Shown in pieces: positions 9,601 through 22,110 of a stretch of 64,000 bases of DNA. The DNA is taken from assembly GCA_036426205.1 (NCBI GenBank), contig CM071570.1:75065977-75129976 (forward strand), read 5' to 3'. The notes beneath the pieces are model-generated. The model worked only from the letters and a program-made list of their open reading frames with translations, was not told the origin of the DNA and made no database searches. Numbering within the stretch: position 1 is the first letter of the stretch; every line of letters begins with the position of its first letter. A program made the translations under genes and the position numbers. This DNA is from Ascaphus truei. Taxonomy: Eukaryota; Chordata; Amphibia; Anura; Ascaphidae.

Positions 9601-12600
9601 GGTGGGGTGAGGAGGGGAGTAGGAAAGGAGGCTGTTTACTGTAGGATTGGAGGAAGAAACAGAGGGGATGTTCTGACGTATGGATTCCACCTTTTCTAAA
9701 ATAGTCAGCAAAGTCCGAGCGGGAGATGGAGGAAGGAGAGGCAGCTGAGGGTGGTTGATTTAGAGTATCAAAGAACGAGAACAGTCGGCGTGGGTTAGAC
9801 TTGTGCAGTTGATTAGTGCAGAAAAGTAGGCTTGTTTAGCTTGCGAGGGCAGCAGAGTGTGAAACAGGATAAGCAAAATTTTGAGTGAAGGAAGTGCTGA
9901 CGAGAGTGTGAGACTTCCTCTAGAGGCGTTCAGAGGAACGAGTGGAGGAACGCAGCATGCGCGTGTGGGAATTTAGCCAGGGGTCTAGGGTTAGAAGGGC
10001 GAGCGTGGCAGAGAGAAAAGGGCGGGGCATGTAGATCAAGAGACGAGGAAAGACAGAGTTTGTAGTTCCTGACCAGGTTGTCAGGATCTGTAGCAGAGCT
10101 GAGAGAAGGAGGGAGGAGCGTAAAGTGGAATCAAAGTCAGGTAAGTGAATAGAGCGCAGGTTTCTGCAGAACACGGGGGTATGAAAAGAGAGTATATCCA
10201 CAGATGGATATAGAAGATCCTAATTATGGGCACTGCAGACCTTAATATTATTTTATAATGCGGTCAGAGGTAGTGAAACAGAGAAGCATAAATAAAACAA
10301 TTTTATTAACATAATGGTTGTAGTTTAAAAATAGACATATAGCCCGCCAGAGGGGGATATGTCTATACATATATATGGTTTTGAAGTTTGTCAGCATATT
10401 CGCATCCCATTGTTGTGGATATGTTAGTTGTGAAAATGCAAGTTAATAAATAGAGTGTTGGTCCTGGGGAGTATGCTTACTCCCTCTAGTTTCATATGGT
10501 TGGTAAATAGTTAGTGCCAGCTGATATACACGGATGGATGGAGGTATTAATCCTGATTAGTAATAGCTCAGCCAAAATCCTTTATTACCAGGAGAATGTA
10601 AGTACTATTTCCCTGAGCATGTATCCTTTCACTGGTTACTGTTCATATAGTTAGGTGTGGCTTCTATTCTTTTAGCTCCGTTTTCAATATCCCACTATTC
10701 AGCCTTATACTCTGTGTATATTCCCTGTCTCTAGTTTCAGTGGGTTTACGCGCATGGGTCAATTTTTGTTGACATAGTTTAATGTATTCACTGAAAGCTG
10801 CAGCTGACAACACGCTTGGAAGGGAGAAAGATAAGAAAACACTAGAGCCACAGGTTATTTCTGATAGATTTCAGGTCTGTGGGTCATGCATTCATCAGTT
10901 TAAATGTAAGCATTATTAGAGTATCCCCCTATATCGTGTGGCACCCGATATTAATCCCCTATAGGGAAAGACACCGGAGTGGGTTTATACATAAAATGCT
11001 ATAAGGGTAGGTGGATATTTCCCAAATGGATGGCTAGTATGAGGTTGTGAATCGAAGTTCAGATGTCTGAGGTTAACTCCGTGGGCGCATTCTCCGCGCG
11101 CACGCGTAATATACACTTTCAATCCTCCTAATAGTATTATCTGGCAGACGTAGATCACTCTGTATAGATTAGGATGGTTTCCCTCCTAGCTACAGCCGGC
11201 ACACACTACTCTATGTATACATTGCTAAGAGCGTCGATTATATCAATGTTGTCATGTATGAGCCATTAGCTGTGATAAACTTCAAAATATATAACAGATT
11301 GTCGGCAAAGACCCGTCGTACGTACGTTTCGTTGCTAAACTGCAACTTCTTCCGGGGGCGCTGTAGCAGAGCTGAGGAAGAGAGGAAGGAGCGTAAAGTG
11401 GACTCAAAGTCAGGTAAGTGAATAGAGTGCAGGTTTTGCAGAACGGGGGGTAGATGGAGGTGGAGGAGGAGAATGGGAGAAGCGAGATAGAGAGAATGAG
11501 AGATGATGTCAGAGAGAGGAAAAGGGAAGGGAAGATGAAAGGAGAAATCGGTGAGAGAGAAGGTTTTTAGGGAAAACCAGGTCTAAGTAGTGGCCATCCT
11601 TGTGGGTGCTGCTGCAGTCACTGTTGAAGGCCAAAAGAAGAGGTTAGAGAGAAATCGGGAAGCCCAAGGGAGAGAGGGGTCATCAATGTGGCAATGAAGT
11701 CCCCAAGGAGAAGAACAGGGGAGTCTGAGGAGAGAAAGAAGAGAGCCAGAATTCAAAGTGAGAGGAGAAAGCCGAAGGGGGATGAGTAGAGTTAGGTGGG
11801 CGATAGATGCCGGCTCTGGACAGGAGAGGAGAGAAGATAGGGACAGTGGGAGCCCAAAGGAGGGGAAAAAAGCAAGAGATGGAGGAATAGGAAGGGTTCG
11901 GTAACGGCAGAGAAGCAAAGCAGTGTAGGAAGGTTGGAGCACAACTGAAACAGGAGAGGAAAAAACAATCTGCGAGAGAGTGTGTGTCCCAAAAAAAGTT
12001 TAATGGATCCAAACCAAAACATACAGTGAGCCCACGGGCCCCCACCAAAGCGTTTCGAGCAACGCTCTTTATCAAGGGCATATCGATCCCCTTTACCTGT
12101 CTCTGATATACCAAGCTTCCCGCCAAAACCTCCCGTCCGCCTCGGCGCTAAGCCGCGTCACAAGTGGCGCCGTCATGCGCGTGCCGCAACGGTGACGTCA
12201 GACGCGCACTGCGTGTATACAGATAGGACAAACTTATTAACAAGTGACAATTTCATAATAATACATTCAGATTGGGCTGCAAACATACAAGACCTGGCTA
12301 TACAATGCCTTTAATAACATGTTAAAATCTATCTATAAAGACAAGGTTGTGAAGGACATCGTTTTCCCCTACGTCTTATAGATAAGTTTTAACATGTATA
12401 AAGGCATTGTATAGCCAGGTCTTGTATGTTTGCAGCCCATATGAATGTATTATTATGAAATTGTCACTTGTTCATAAAGTTTGTCCTATCTGTATACACG
12501 CAGTGCGCGCTGACGTCACCGTTGCGCGACGCGCATGACGCGCACTTGTGAGCGGTTAGCGCCGAGAGGAAGGGGGGAGGGTTTGGCGGGAAGCTTAGTG

Positions 12601-12756
12601 TAGTATCAACAGACCAGGTAAGAGCGGATCGATATGCACTTGATATAAAGAGCGTTGCTCGAAACGTGTTGGTGGGGGCCCGTGGGCCTCACATGTATGT
12701 TATGGTTTGATCATTAAACTTTTATGGGACACACACTCTCTCGCAGATGTTGACTA
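9601..12756. other. Error-rich duplicate of 6.4-9.55 kb (probable assembly artefact)
   Basis: This stretch repeats about 6410-9550 in order: L2 RT piece, 1.19-kb insert, L2 endonuclease piece, both pseudo-LTR arms. It differs from that copy mainly by dozens of one- or two-base indels, such as 'ccttttccttaaaatag' becoming 'ccttttctaaaatag'. Indels of this density and size are typical of uncorrected long reads, not of evolved repeats. The block starts exactly where good sequence stops (9600) and ends at a run of Ns. Its ORFs and ribozyme copies (about 11325-11360, 12040-12085, 12635-12680) should not be counted as separate genes. Confidence 0.85.
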
Positions 12757-12778
12757 NNNNNNNNNNNNNNNNNNNNNN
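12757..12778. other. Assembly gap (22 Ns)
   Basis: Twenty-two N bases. The 48 bases after the gap (12779-12826) are identical to the last 48 before the noisy block (9553-9600), indicating that the flanking contigs overlap. Confidence 0.98.
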
Positions 12779-12826
12779 CCTCTCCTGTATTCAGTTGTGC
12801 TCCAACCTTCCTACACTGCTTTGCTG

Positions 12827-13144
12827 TCACCTTTGGAAGACCGGATGCACCTACCAGAGGAGGTATACCATGAAAACCATCCAGATGTGAGTAATATTAC
12901 TCTTACACCTTTACTATTCCACAGCGATATATCTGACTGGACACTAGCTAGTGGGAGTTGTTACTTATATTAGTGGAACTCCATCCAGGCCATCGTGTCA
13001 TAGTGGAAGTAGGGGTCATATCCAATTAGGATTCTTGGTCTATTATTTTCCTGGTACCCCTAGGATCTCTACAGATGGAATTATTCAGCTAAGGACTTAT
13101 TGTCGTTTTGATCTATGTTTTTGAGCACCATACAGCAATTTTTA
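12827..13144. mobile_element. Distal end of the palindromic PLE insertion
   Basis: Non-L2 sequence between the pseudo-LTR arm and the right target duplication (13145-13159). It ends 'gagcaccatacagcaattttt', resembling the end of the PLE at 44373 ('agcaccatacggagatttat'). This supports a shared terminal region about 320-390 bp beyond the inverted pseudo-LTR. No coding motif is present. Confidence 0.6.
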
Positions 13145-13740
13145 CGGTAACGGCAGAGAGAGCAGGAGCCCCACACCTCCACCCCTGCCATCAGTGCGCG
13201 AAGTGTGGGAGAAGGAGAGGCCGCCATAGGAGAGGGCAGCTTCCAGAGCAGTGTCAGACTGAGTGAGCCAGGTCTCAGTTATAGCAAATAGAAGCAGAGA
13301 GTGAGAGAGAAAAAAGTAATGTACAGAGAGGAACTTGTTAGAAAGGGAGCGAGCATTCCAAAGGGCACAAGAGAAAGGGAGAGAGGAGGGAGGATGGCAG
13401 GGGATGGCTATGAGGTTGGAGGGGTTGACACCTGAAGGAGTAGAGGTTGCAAATGGCAGGTGAGATCGAGCGCATGTAGAAATAAGGCAGGGACCAGGAT
13501 TGGGAGAGATATCCCCAGAAGCAAGGAGGAGAAGCATGGATAGAAAGAGGATGTGTGTGTATGATTTGTAAGGGTGTGTTTTAGTCCAGGGGATATAGCT
13601 GTGTGGTGCCAGAGGGCGCAGGTAAGAAAGGAGTTCATGTGAACAGAGAAGTAGTGAAGGAAGGAGAGATGGAGATATATGAATAGAGTTAGAGACATAG
13701 TGAGGCTGTTAAAAAGAAGTGCATAATTTGAGAAGAAGTG
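13145..13740 (-). pseudogene. L2-type LINE N-terminus with 2A-like motif and endonuclease start
   Basis: From the Met at 13537 the minus-strand frame reads MLLLLASGDISPNPGP, then ALWNARSLSNKF and FAITETWLTQSD. ALWNARSLSNK and ETWL are the first two AP-endonuclease blocks, so this is the 5' part of the L2 interrupted at 8705. GDISPNPGP (13490-13516) matches the 2A peptide pattern D-(V/I)-x-x-N-P-G-P; the E usual at position three is S here. 2A-like peptides are known in CR1/L2-clade LINEs. A frame upstream to 13698 may be an N-terminal leader after a frameshift. The frame stops at the PLE insertion. Confidence 0.8.
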
Positions 13741-15394
13741 AAGTCACAGCAAATATAAATGGTAAAGGCAGCATCATAGCAGTTATGATGCAGTCTGGTA
13801 TAGATGATATCCTCCTTTCCAGCGTAGTTCAAATCCAGGAATCAGGGCCAGTTGGGGGTGTCCACTTCTTCTTCACTTCCTTTTAAACTTGAGTTGTTCA
13901 GTAGTCTTGCCACTTATAATGGGCCACTTTGAATATAGTCTTGAAGGTAATTATATTAATGTACTAAAGCCAACAATATCTGATGAAAGCAATAATTTCT
14001 CAAACTGCTTTGGAAGATGTCTGAAGTACTAGAGAATATGCATGTAACTTCCAACTTAATAAACCTTTTGCACTCACAATATAATATCAGAGAACATTCT
14101 ATTTTTTCACCCAGACCACACCAATGGGAGTATTCAGTTGACAGAAACGTAGAAAAAAGGCATGACGTTCTAAGAACACATGGCCTTATACGTGCCAGTT
14201 ATGTTTCCATTCTCAGAACAATATAAAGATACTGAAAAGGTTGATACTGTATGTTTTAAAAATATAACTTGGGTCAAAATAATTCTGCATATTATACTGA
14301 GAAATAGTTTAAATAGTAACAAGTGTACTTGTACTTCAGATAGTGCTATACAGTACTGTAGATAAAGCTTTAAGAATGTATTTGTTGTGTATGAGTAAAC
14401 AAGCCAGCAAACGGCTCCCACAGTCACACTTATGCAGCTGCATAGAAATAGGCATGTCCAAATATAAACCCATTTGACCTAGAATGTACTGTAAATGAAA
14501 TAATAAGAACTTAGTTGTGGAAATCTGAAGTATATAAAATAGAATGGCCAGGTCTGTATATTTCTCTGAGATGCAGCTATTCATTATAATATTCTAAATA
14601 CTTTGACTAGGACTGTATTGTTATCACTCAACACCTCGTCAAACCTACAAAATACATTTAGATTACACAAAAATATTTAAATACAGAATACTGATTTTGG
14701 AAACTGAGACACTTTTCAGTTTCCCTTCTTTCTTAGAATACAGATAAGATAGTGACCGAGGTCATATAAGTCCCTTATTAGAACGCACTCACGGTGCAAC
14801 AAAATAGATAGTGAGGAGGATATAAAGATCCTCAGAGAAGCCTAACTTGCGTCAATCACCCACAAATAATGGGGCTATATGGCGATGGAACAACTAACCT
14901 GTTAAAAGTAAAAATAATAAATGTTTATTGGAATACTAATACGCCGAAGCAAGTGATAGATATATGTGAATAGGTAAGGTATATAAAATATTAATTGTTG
15001 CTGTTTTTACATAGTTACATAGTAGATGAGGTTGACAAAAGTGGCTGAAAAACACCCTAAGCTATACAGCGCTTGACCTGAGATGTGGGTGAGTGCTACA
15101 CAAGTGAAAAAATTTAAATTAAACAGTGCTACTACTCATTGATAAATAAATACAATAATAGTGATAACTAATTGTGATATCAAAAAATCAGAGGCTGCCA
15201 AGGTGTCTCGTGGGGTAAATATCTTATCAACTTACATACAACAGATATAAAAACAAAACAGGGATACCTGGCGCTCAAGTAACACACAGTTCACGAGATG
15301 TATTTTCCATAAGATGATTAAAGTCCCTTAAGAGGCCCTCCCCTGGATATTCAAGTGGTGAGGAATGGAGATAGGATGCTGAAGACTCCTCCTA
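13741..15394. other. No recognisable gene
   Basis: AT-rich sequence with no coding motif found. A piece near 15010-15030 ('acatagttacatagtagatgag') resembles a common LINE-tail phrase. The short open frames at 14017-14584 show no family resemblance. Confidence 0.4.
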
Positions 15395-15934
15395 GGAGAG
15401 ATAAAACAAGCACACCATTGCGTGGTATCTCAGAACTGTAACACACTCAAGCAGACAGAGATAAAGCCTACTTACAATCCATCTCTTAAAACAGTGCAGT
15501 GGAGAGAATCTGTGCTTTAACCACTTCTTAGCTGCTAACACGAATCCCACGTGTAGTTCTCACCCTCCTGCGATCCAGTTGCTGTCAGATGTTTCCCCAA
15601 AGGCTTGCAGTTGCCCACATGGAGCACAAGCACAAAAATGGTGTAGATTGCACAAACAATTTATTTGAAACGGCTAACACAGCCAATAAAATACTCACAT
15701 ACTGTAACAAGTGAGTGCATGAAATCACTATAATGCCATCCACATCATGCAGGGGCTCCCCTCTGAGCCGTGGGTTTAGGACCGGCGCTCCTTCCGCCTC
15801 TCCACGGAGTAACCCAAGGTGGGCGATCTTACTGCCCTCCGTGGTGTGTTCCGGCGCTCGTCCGGTGACGTCACTGAAAGCGCGCCTCCCACTGCTCTGG
15901 AAACTCCCTTACAGACGGCGTCACAAAGCTCCTC

Positions 15935-15985
15935 CTATCCTAACGCGTTTCGTGATGTAAGGGTGTCACTTTCTCAAAGGAATAA
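15935..15985 (-). ncRNA. Hammerhead ribozyme, U3/A8 variant
   Basis: Minus strand: TCCT (helix I), TTGAGAA core, stem II GTGA/TCAC with a 10-nt loop, CGAAA, palindromic ACGCGT (helix III), T17, AGGA (helix I partner). Core changes are C3 to U and G8 to A, with G at the free position 7. It lies about 260 bp downstream of the endonuclease stop. Confidence 0.65.
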
Positions 15986-16242
15986 GGAGCTACTCAACAT
16001 GATCCCTTTTGATACCCTATGGAGTGATTAACCCCTTGTGGTATAACATTAATAAAATACAATATACAGCATGATATTTACTTGCAAACATCTAAAACTT
16101 TACTCCTGCTGTTGTAACATGTCTCCAGGGAATAATTATTCCCTGGGATTTGGAGACTTATCAGTTTAACATGGAGAAATGTACTATAGACAATCAACTG
16201 TGATTGTGATATATGTAATTGTGACACAGCGGAATAGATACT

Positions 16243-16340
16243 TCACTCCTTCAAAAAGGAGGCTAGGTCAAATTCTATATTTAGACCCTTGGGCGATAGG
16301 GTCTTCAGAACAGGGTCTCCTTTCTGGATATACCATTGAG
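16243..16340 (-). pseudogene. PLE endonuclease C-terminal remnant
   Basis: The minus strand reads QKGDPVLKTLSPKGLNIEFD, then LASFL and a stop. It aligns with the C-terminal TL-P-GLN--FD signature of PLE endonucleases. The catalytic GIY-YIG blocks are missing. The hammerhead downstream on the same strand makes this one of four loci with the endonuclease-then-ribozyme order. Confidence 0.7.
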
Positions 16341-16730
16341 TCTTTCGCCCCCCCCTCCAATTTGGTTTAGGACAATCAATCCCTTTACACAAAAGTCCTT
16401 CAGGGTTTTTGTGAGTATTTTATTGGCTGTGTTAGCCGTTTTAAATAAATTGTTTGTGCAATCTACACAATTTTTCTGCTTTTGATCTCTCCATGTGGCC
16501 AACTGCAAGCATTGGGGGAAACATCTGACAGCAATTGGATCGCAGGAGGGTGAGTACTACACGTGGGATTCTTGTTAGCAGCTAAGAAGTGGTTAAAGCA
16601 CAGATTCTCTCCACTGCACTGTTTTAAGAGATGGATTGTAAGTAGGCATTATCTCTGTCTGCTTGAGTGTGTTACAGTTCTGAGATACTTTGCAGTGGTG
16701 TGCTTGTTTTATCTCTCCTAGGTGGTTGAA

Positions 16731-17215
16731 AAAAGACCTATGTCCATCAAGTTCAACTTATGGTAAATTTAGACGACATATTTGATCCAATATTTGTATT
16801 TACAGTATATTGATCCAGAGGAAGGTAAACGAAAAACCCCAGTGAAATATCATCTAATGATATCTCATAAGGGGGAAAATAAATTCCTTCCTGACTCCAG
16901 ATAATTATCCAATATCTCCCTGGATCAACATCCTTCTCATGTTTAATTATTTGGTATATCCATGTATACCTTTCCTTTCTAAAATGGTGCCAACCTATTT
17001 TTTAAAGATTTTTATTGTATCTGCCATCACAGTCTCAATGGGTAATGAATTCCACATTTGAACTGCCCTTACTGTAAAGAACCCTTTCCTTTGTTGCTGA
17101 TGAAAACTAAATTCCTCCAACCTTAAGACATGACCTGTCACATATTTATGACTTTGTGACCAGCCGTTTATGTCAACGTATTGCTCATCTCTTTTGAGCA
17201 CCATATTTTTGTTTT
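16731..17215 (-). pseudogene. CR1-type LINE C-terminal tail and 3' UTR
   Basis: The minus-strand frame 17204-16995 reads GHVLRLEEFSFHQQQRKGFF, then VRAVQMWNSLPIETV. This is the conserved C-terminus of CR1-like LINE reverse transcriptases (R-FF--R-V--WN-LP---V). The remaining sequence to 16731 ('ccttcctgactccagataat', 'ccctggatcaacatc') is the usual non-coding tail. Strongly 5'-truncated. Confidence 0.75.
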
Positions 17216-20200
17216 TTATTTTAGTAATTTTAGTGAAAGTTCAAAAAAACATTTTAAGGACATTTTTCTCTAAATATCTTTAACTAAATCCAGAATAAAT
17301 GGTTGGTCATAATTGAACTTCAATTGGCAAAGCTTTTCTAGCAGTAATACACTAACTTATAGATGGCATAGGAGATGTTTATAATAAATTCAATGGTGAC
17401 TGCTGATTAATTATTTTCTTTAAAATAACATTTGTAATCCATTTCTTTTAGCGAGAGGAACTGATATGGTGAATAAATAGCATAGAGTTTCCACAAAAAC
17501 TTAGCTGAAGATCCTGTTATTTTAAATGAGTGTCACTAATTCATTGTCAATATTTTTTCATAGCAAAGCATTTTTTTTTAGTCCAGAACTCCCACGGGTC
17601 ACAGATTTTGGTTCTAGGTGGTTGTTATCATTTTAAAAATGAGAAGAAAACAGATTTAATATAAAACCCAACCACATACCCATAACTGTATGCTGCTCTT
17701 CCATGTCAGCTGTATCGTTCATGCATTTACAGTATAAACAAGAATAAAATATAAAATGCTATATTAAAATATTTCCATTAAAATAACCCATTCTGTTCTA
17801 TGGTTATTCACTGTAAGGGAATCACATAAAGTAAGAGGCTTCTTTCTCCCGACACTACACATATCAAAGAAGGGATTAGATTTCAAAACAATTATCTGTA
17901 AACTCAGAATAACAGCAACAGAACTCAATATAAAATGTTCGGTGTAATAGTTTTCCTTTGCGTCCATGTTTCATTTTTTCTCTATTTTTCCTTTGATTCT
18001 TATCTCTTTTTTATTTTATTTGTACAGCCCCTACTCATTGGAAACATGCCACCTTTCAAGCCGATTTACCCTCCACTACCTTTTTAAATTAATTATATCA
18101 ATCAAACACAGGCTATAAAACTGTCGTCTCTGATGCACAATCAAGAAAAGGGAAATAGATGCTTTTGAAGTTTAAATTGAAATCCTTAAGGAGCTGATGA
18201 AAGAGCAAAGGATATGAAGCTCTCCATGGGAGGAAGGATGGATTTTCAGAGAATACAGTACTGTACTTCAATTTCTTGGCTTCAATACTTTGAGTTGGCT
18301 TCTGTTCATATAGCAATCCAAATAATGTTATGCTTTGAAAGCATGTTCTTACAGTAAAAAGGTAAATCCAAGGTCACGTGTAGTAGTGTGAATGATCAAA
18401 CTGTGTCCCTCCATGCACACTCAGGCCCAGTTTAACTAAGCTCTATTTAATGTGGCATCAAAATAAATATAAACCTTAACACTAGGAAATTACATAAGTA
18501 TAGGGTTCATTGATGTATATACCTCCAAACCTACAGTATACTCCACATACCTGTCCAATATCTAAATTGCTCTCTCTCTCCTCTCCAGTAAAAGCCCTAT
18601 TTCAAGGTCTGGATGGGAGTCATTCCAAGACTTAAATAACATTGTGTTATTTGAAGATAGTTCAATTACAGCGGTTATTACTTTTGTAAGTAAGGCATTA
18701 ACACAGGGAAAACAAAATGTCTTCCTGTTTTAGGTATAACAGGGTATGTCTCATCTTACCTGTTTTTCCCCTCACATAGGATAACTACTAGGTAAGACCT
18801 GATAAGTTCCAGGCAGTCGTTGGTTAATCTAATGGGCAGTGACCCCCCCCCCCCTCCCCTTGCCTGTCCAGGAAGAGGAGGGAAGGAAAGTGGTGTCTCA
18901 TGGTCCCTGTACAGCCCCTTGAAGGTGGGTACTGTCCCTGAGCCTGCCCCTTCTAGATTCTTCTGGGGAGGATCTAAAAAGAAAGAGTTGCCCTCTACCC
19001 TCCAAAGGGAGAGGAAGCAAGGAAGTGGAGCTCTGTTTCAAGAGAGAAAGCAGTCTGGCTTTTCTCCCTAAAGGGGAGCACGAGGGCTATGAGCCTTCCT
19101 CATTGAGGGGCAAGCATGCTGTTCTAAGCCTGCTGGCTTAGTCCCCATCCAGACTAGAATGCTCCAAGAGATTGAGCAAGCACCATCCAGATGTCCCAGT
19201 CTGCGGAGATCATGCTGTACCGAGCATGGAGGAGAGAAAATAAAGGTGATGATTCATCAGACTTCTGTCTGGGTGTCGGTTACTGGGCAGAAGGGAAACG
19301 TTGTGGAGCGATGGGAGCTGACATCACATATCCTGGGATCCTGTCACGGCTGGAGGCACTGTACCATGAGTGAGTAGCTATGTGAACATCCAAAAGACTA
19401 TCCCGTGCCCCATACCACCGCGGCCACTCAGTTCTCCTGGAACCAACAGGTAGGCTTAGCACCACATAGAGCATAGTAACCAGAGCAGTTTCCCCCCATA
19501 GGGGCCCTAGATGAGATTGGGTGGGGGAAATAGGGTTACATAGGTAAAATGTCACTTTATTTTTTTGCCTGATTTAACTAAGCTTAGCAAACCTATGCCT
19601 TTATGTGTTGCAAATCTCTACAGCATAAACAAAGTTATTTTCCTGAAGTCAAATTTTATGAGTTGAGGAGTTGAGGCCCTCAAAGTTTGCTGTGAAGCAT
19701 GATACTAACTAGCCCTCTTGATGCTAGATATGGCAGCAAATATGAGAAATACGCTGCTGAATCCTTTCAGAGTGGAGGCATTGCCCTGCTCTATGAAATG
19801 CTGCTTAGTTTACAGATGTACAACACTAAAAATAAGGCTGTATATTTTTTATGATATCATTGCTCTCCATTTAAAATCAGAAATGTCATTAGACGATATG
19901 ATCGATTGTCTATTTTTACTTTTTAACTAACATTCCAAGAGAAAAGTTTTTTGTTCAAGCTGTATTATTTCATTTTAACGCTACATCACAGTAGAGCATT
20001 TTCCAATGTTGCAGGTATCCTCGTGTCTCTCTGATTACCAATCAATGCAGTAAATCCTGTGCAGAACCTATGGTGTGTTGGCCTGAGTCTCACAAATCTT
20101 TCAGTGGACACATCGCCACGCCAGTACTTTTTACTCATGCTTCAAAGCTCCTACACCCATGTAGCCTTTATCACCCTCACCTGAGGCCCTGCATTGGACC

Positions 20201-21700
20201 AACAAGCCACTTGTTCCCTTCCTGGGTCCTGCATCGGATCGATTGGTTGCCCTCTCAGGTCCTGTATCATGCAGCTCTCGTGGTGAGGAAAGCCTGGACT
20301 TTGACTGTGCTGTGCGTGCCAAAAGAAGAAGGGAGTAAATGTGTCTTTTAGAATCACAGACATGTTGACAGGGACAGGAAAATGCAGATAGTTAGAGAAA
20401 GGGAATCCAGACGTTTTTAGATAAAATAAAAATAGAATAGCAAGCTTGAGGAGCAGGGGCAGGATTACAGAGGGTAAAGAACAGAATGTAGACAATTGGT
20501 AGGAGAAAAGGAATTAGACAATAGGTACAAAGAGTTGCAAATTGGATTGCAAGTAAGGAGACAGGTTCCAGTAGGCAGATACTACCAGTATTTATGTAAT
20601 GTGATCACAATAAAGGGTATGTGATACATACATCACAGTATGTCCCTTCCATCTCCTGATTTACGGTTGTAATGTGGTGGGCATTGCTGTTTACATTTCT
20701 AGCATCATTTTACATTCTACTGCATTTTACAGTTGTGTCAAATTGTTGAGGGCACAGTTAGAAATTGTATGTGCTGAGAATCAGCAGTTACCTCTGGGAT
20801 AGCCAAGATCAATGGAAGAAAATGCCTGGTCTGGCTGTGGGAGCACATCTGATTCTGTACTTCTTCTATGAGTGTTTTTTTCAGTCCGCATGTTAATCCT
20901 AAAAAGTGTACAGGTCACTGAGAATTCAGGGTGACATAGTCGGCCAAAGTTTAGAAACGTACAGTGAAAAGGTTTAATGCAAAACCCAAACTTTGTGAAC
21001 TGTGATTAGGACACTTGGGTCCATTCACAAATAAAAAGCGAGGAAGAATTTAGCTCAAGATCGCTAAAAAAACAACAACTGAGCAAGTCCTGTATTTGAT
21101 TTCTTATAATATTGCACAATATGTACCATTCCTATCTTATACACGATTAAATATACACTTGTATATTTCAATATTTACTGAGACATTTCTGTTTTGACTA
21201 TGTATATTTGCCTAAAGCTGAAATTATTCAATACTACGCTAGTGCAAGATTAACTACTGTATGCAGCTATAGCAATAAAGGAAAAACATGGCTGCAGACC
21301 ATATCATCTAAATGTAATGCTCCTTAATGCAGCAATTTCCCTTTAGACTTCAGTCAATCCATAAAAAGAAGCAGACCTTGTTGATGACATATTTTATACT
21401 GATTGATATGAAGAGGAAAATGCTGCACATCTTGCTCGAATCAATGAACATATCGAACATCTCTCTTGCAGTATTACATTTTCTTTCAATGCCATTAGGT
21501 CCGTCAGCTATTCAGCTTTATTAATTTGTTCTCCAATTTAGACACTATAAAAAAGAATCTGATGTTAAGCCCACCATGCTTTGTCCCTTAACAGTGTAGA
21601 AAAACATGGGCATCTACTATAAGTATTAATGTATTATTCTACACTTCCTTTTTGTTATTTTTCAAAGGTAATGTTACAAATCTATCCCAAAGGGGAGTTG
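17216..21700. other. About 4.5 kb without recognisable genes
   Basis: Mostly AT-rich, apparently low-copy sequence. A poly-C run lies at 18842-18855. Frames at 18820-19377 and 20070-20495 are not supported by any family motif. This is the cleanest stretch of the window and could be intron or intergenic DNA. Confidence 0.45.
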
Positions 21701-21719
21701 CAAAGCGAGTCATCTGATT

Positions 21720-21800
21720 GCTTTAATTATGACCTTTTATAGAGTGCAGTGTATGTAAAAAGTATGTTGGTACTAGCAGGGTGTATGTCGTACCACTAAT
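21720..21800 (+). pseudogene. Possible PLE endonuclease scrap
   Basis: Translation includes IECSVCKKYVGTSRVYV, recalling the C-x-C-x(2)-YVG-TSR core of GIY-YIG PLE endonucleases. It is very short with no flanking domain, so chance similarity is possible. Confidence 0.25.
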
Positions 21801-22110
21801 TTTGTATTTACAATCCCAGGGTAACACAATCTTTTACAGAGATGCTTCAATTCAATACAATAATAATGTTGGCACTCACCCAGCCATGTGTGAGTGTTTG
21901 CGCATATGGAGATTAAATCTCTGTGAATCCTCAGACCGCTTCTCTGGTTCTGGAACACTTAGTTCTCTCAGAAATAGAGAAATAGAGAAAATACCAGGGT
22001 TGGTGCCAGTAAGGGGGTATGGACAGAATACAAAATATAGAATACTAGATGCAAATACACTCACATGGCCATATGTGAGTGGAAGACACTCAGAAGATTT
22101 CCAGTCCTTG

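Larger units (their letters stand above)
15395..16725 (-). mobile_element. Internally deleted PLE with inverted pseudo-LTR ends
   Basis: Minus-strand layout: an inverted pseudo-LTR piece (16410-16725, plus orientation), an endonuclease C-terminus (16243-16340), a hammerhead (15935-15985), then a pseudo-LTR body down to about 15395. The outer about 310 bp are inverted copies of each other, sharing 'gagtattttattggctgtg' and 'actacacgtgggattc'. The RT and most of the endonuclease are gone. The layout matches the inverted-end architecture of the PLEs at 8705-13144 and 36744-44373. Confidence 0.7.

Noticed and set aside
9601..12756. A second genuine copy of the L2/PLE block, with extra hammerheads
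   Set aside because: Dense short indels, a neighbouring gap and the 48-bp contig overlap point to assembly error.
12707..12973. An 88-aa frame crossing the N run
   Set aside because: Spans an assembly gap and a duplicated contig end.
19159..20495. Possible exons in the low-repeat stretch
   Set aside because: Short frames without family resemblance, and no convincing set of splice sites in one frame.
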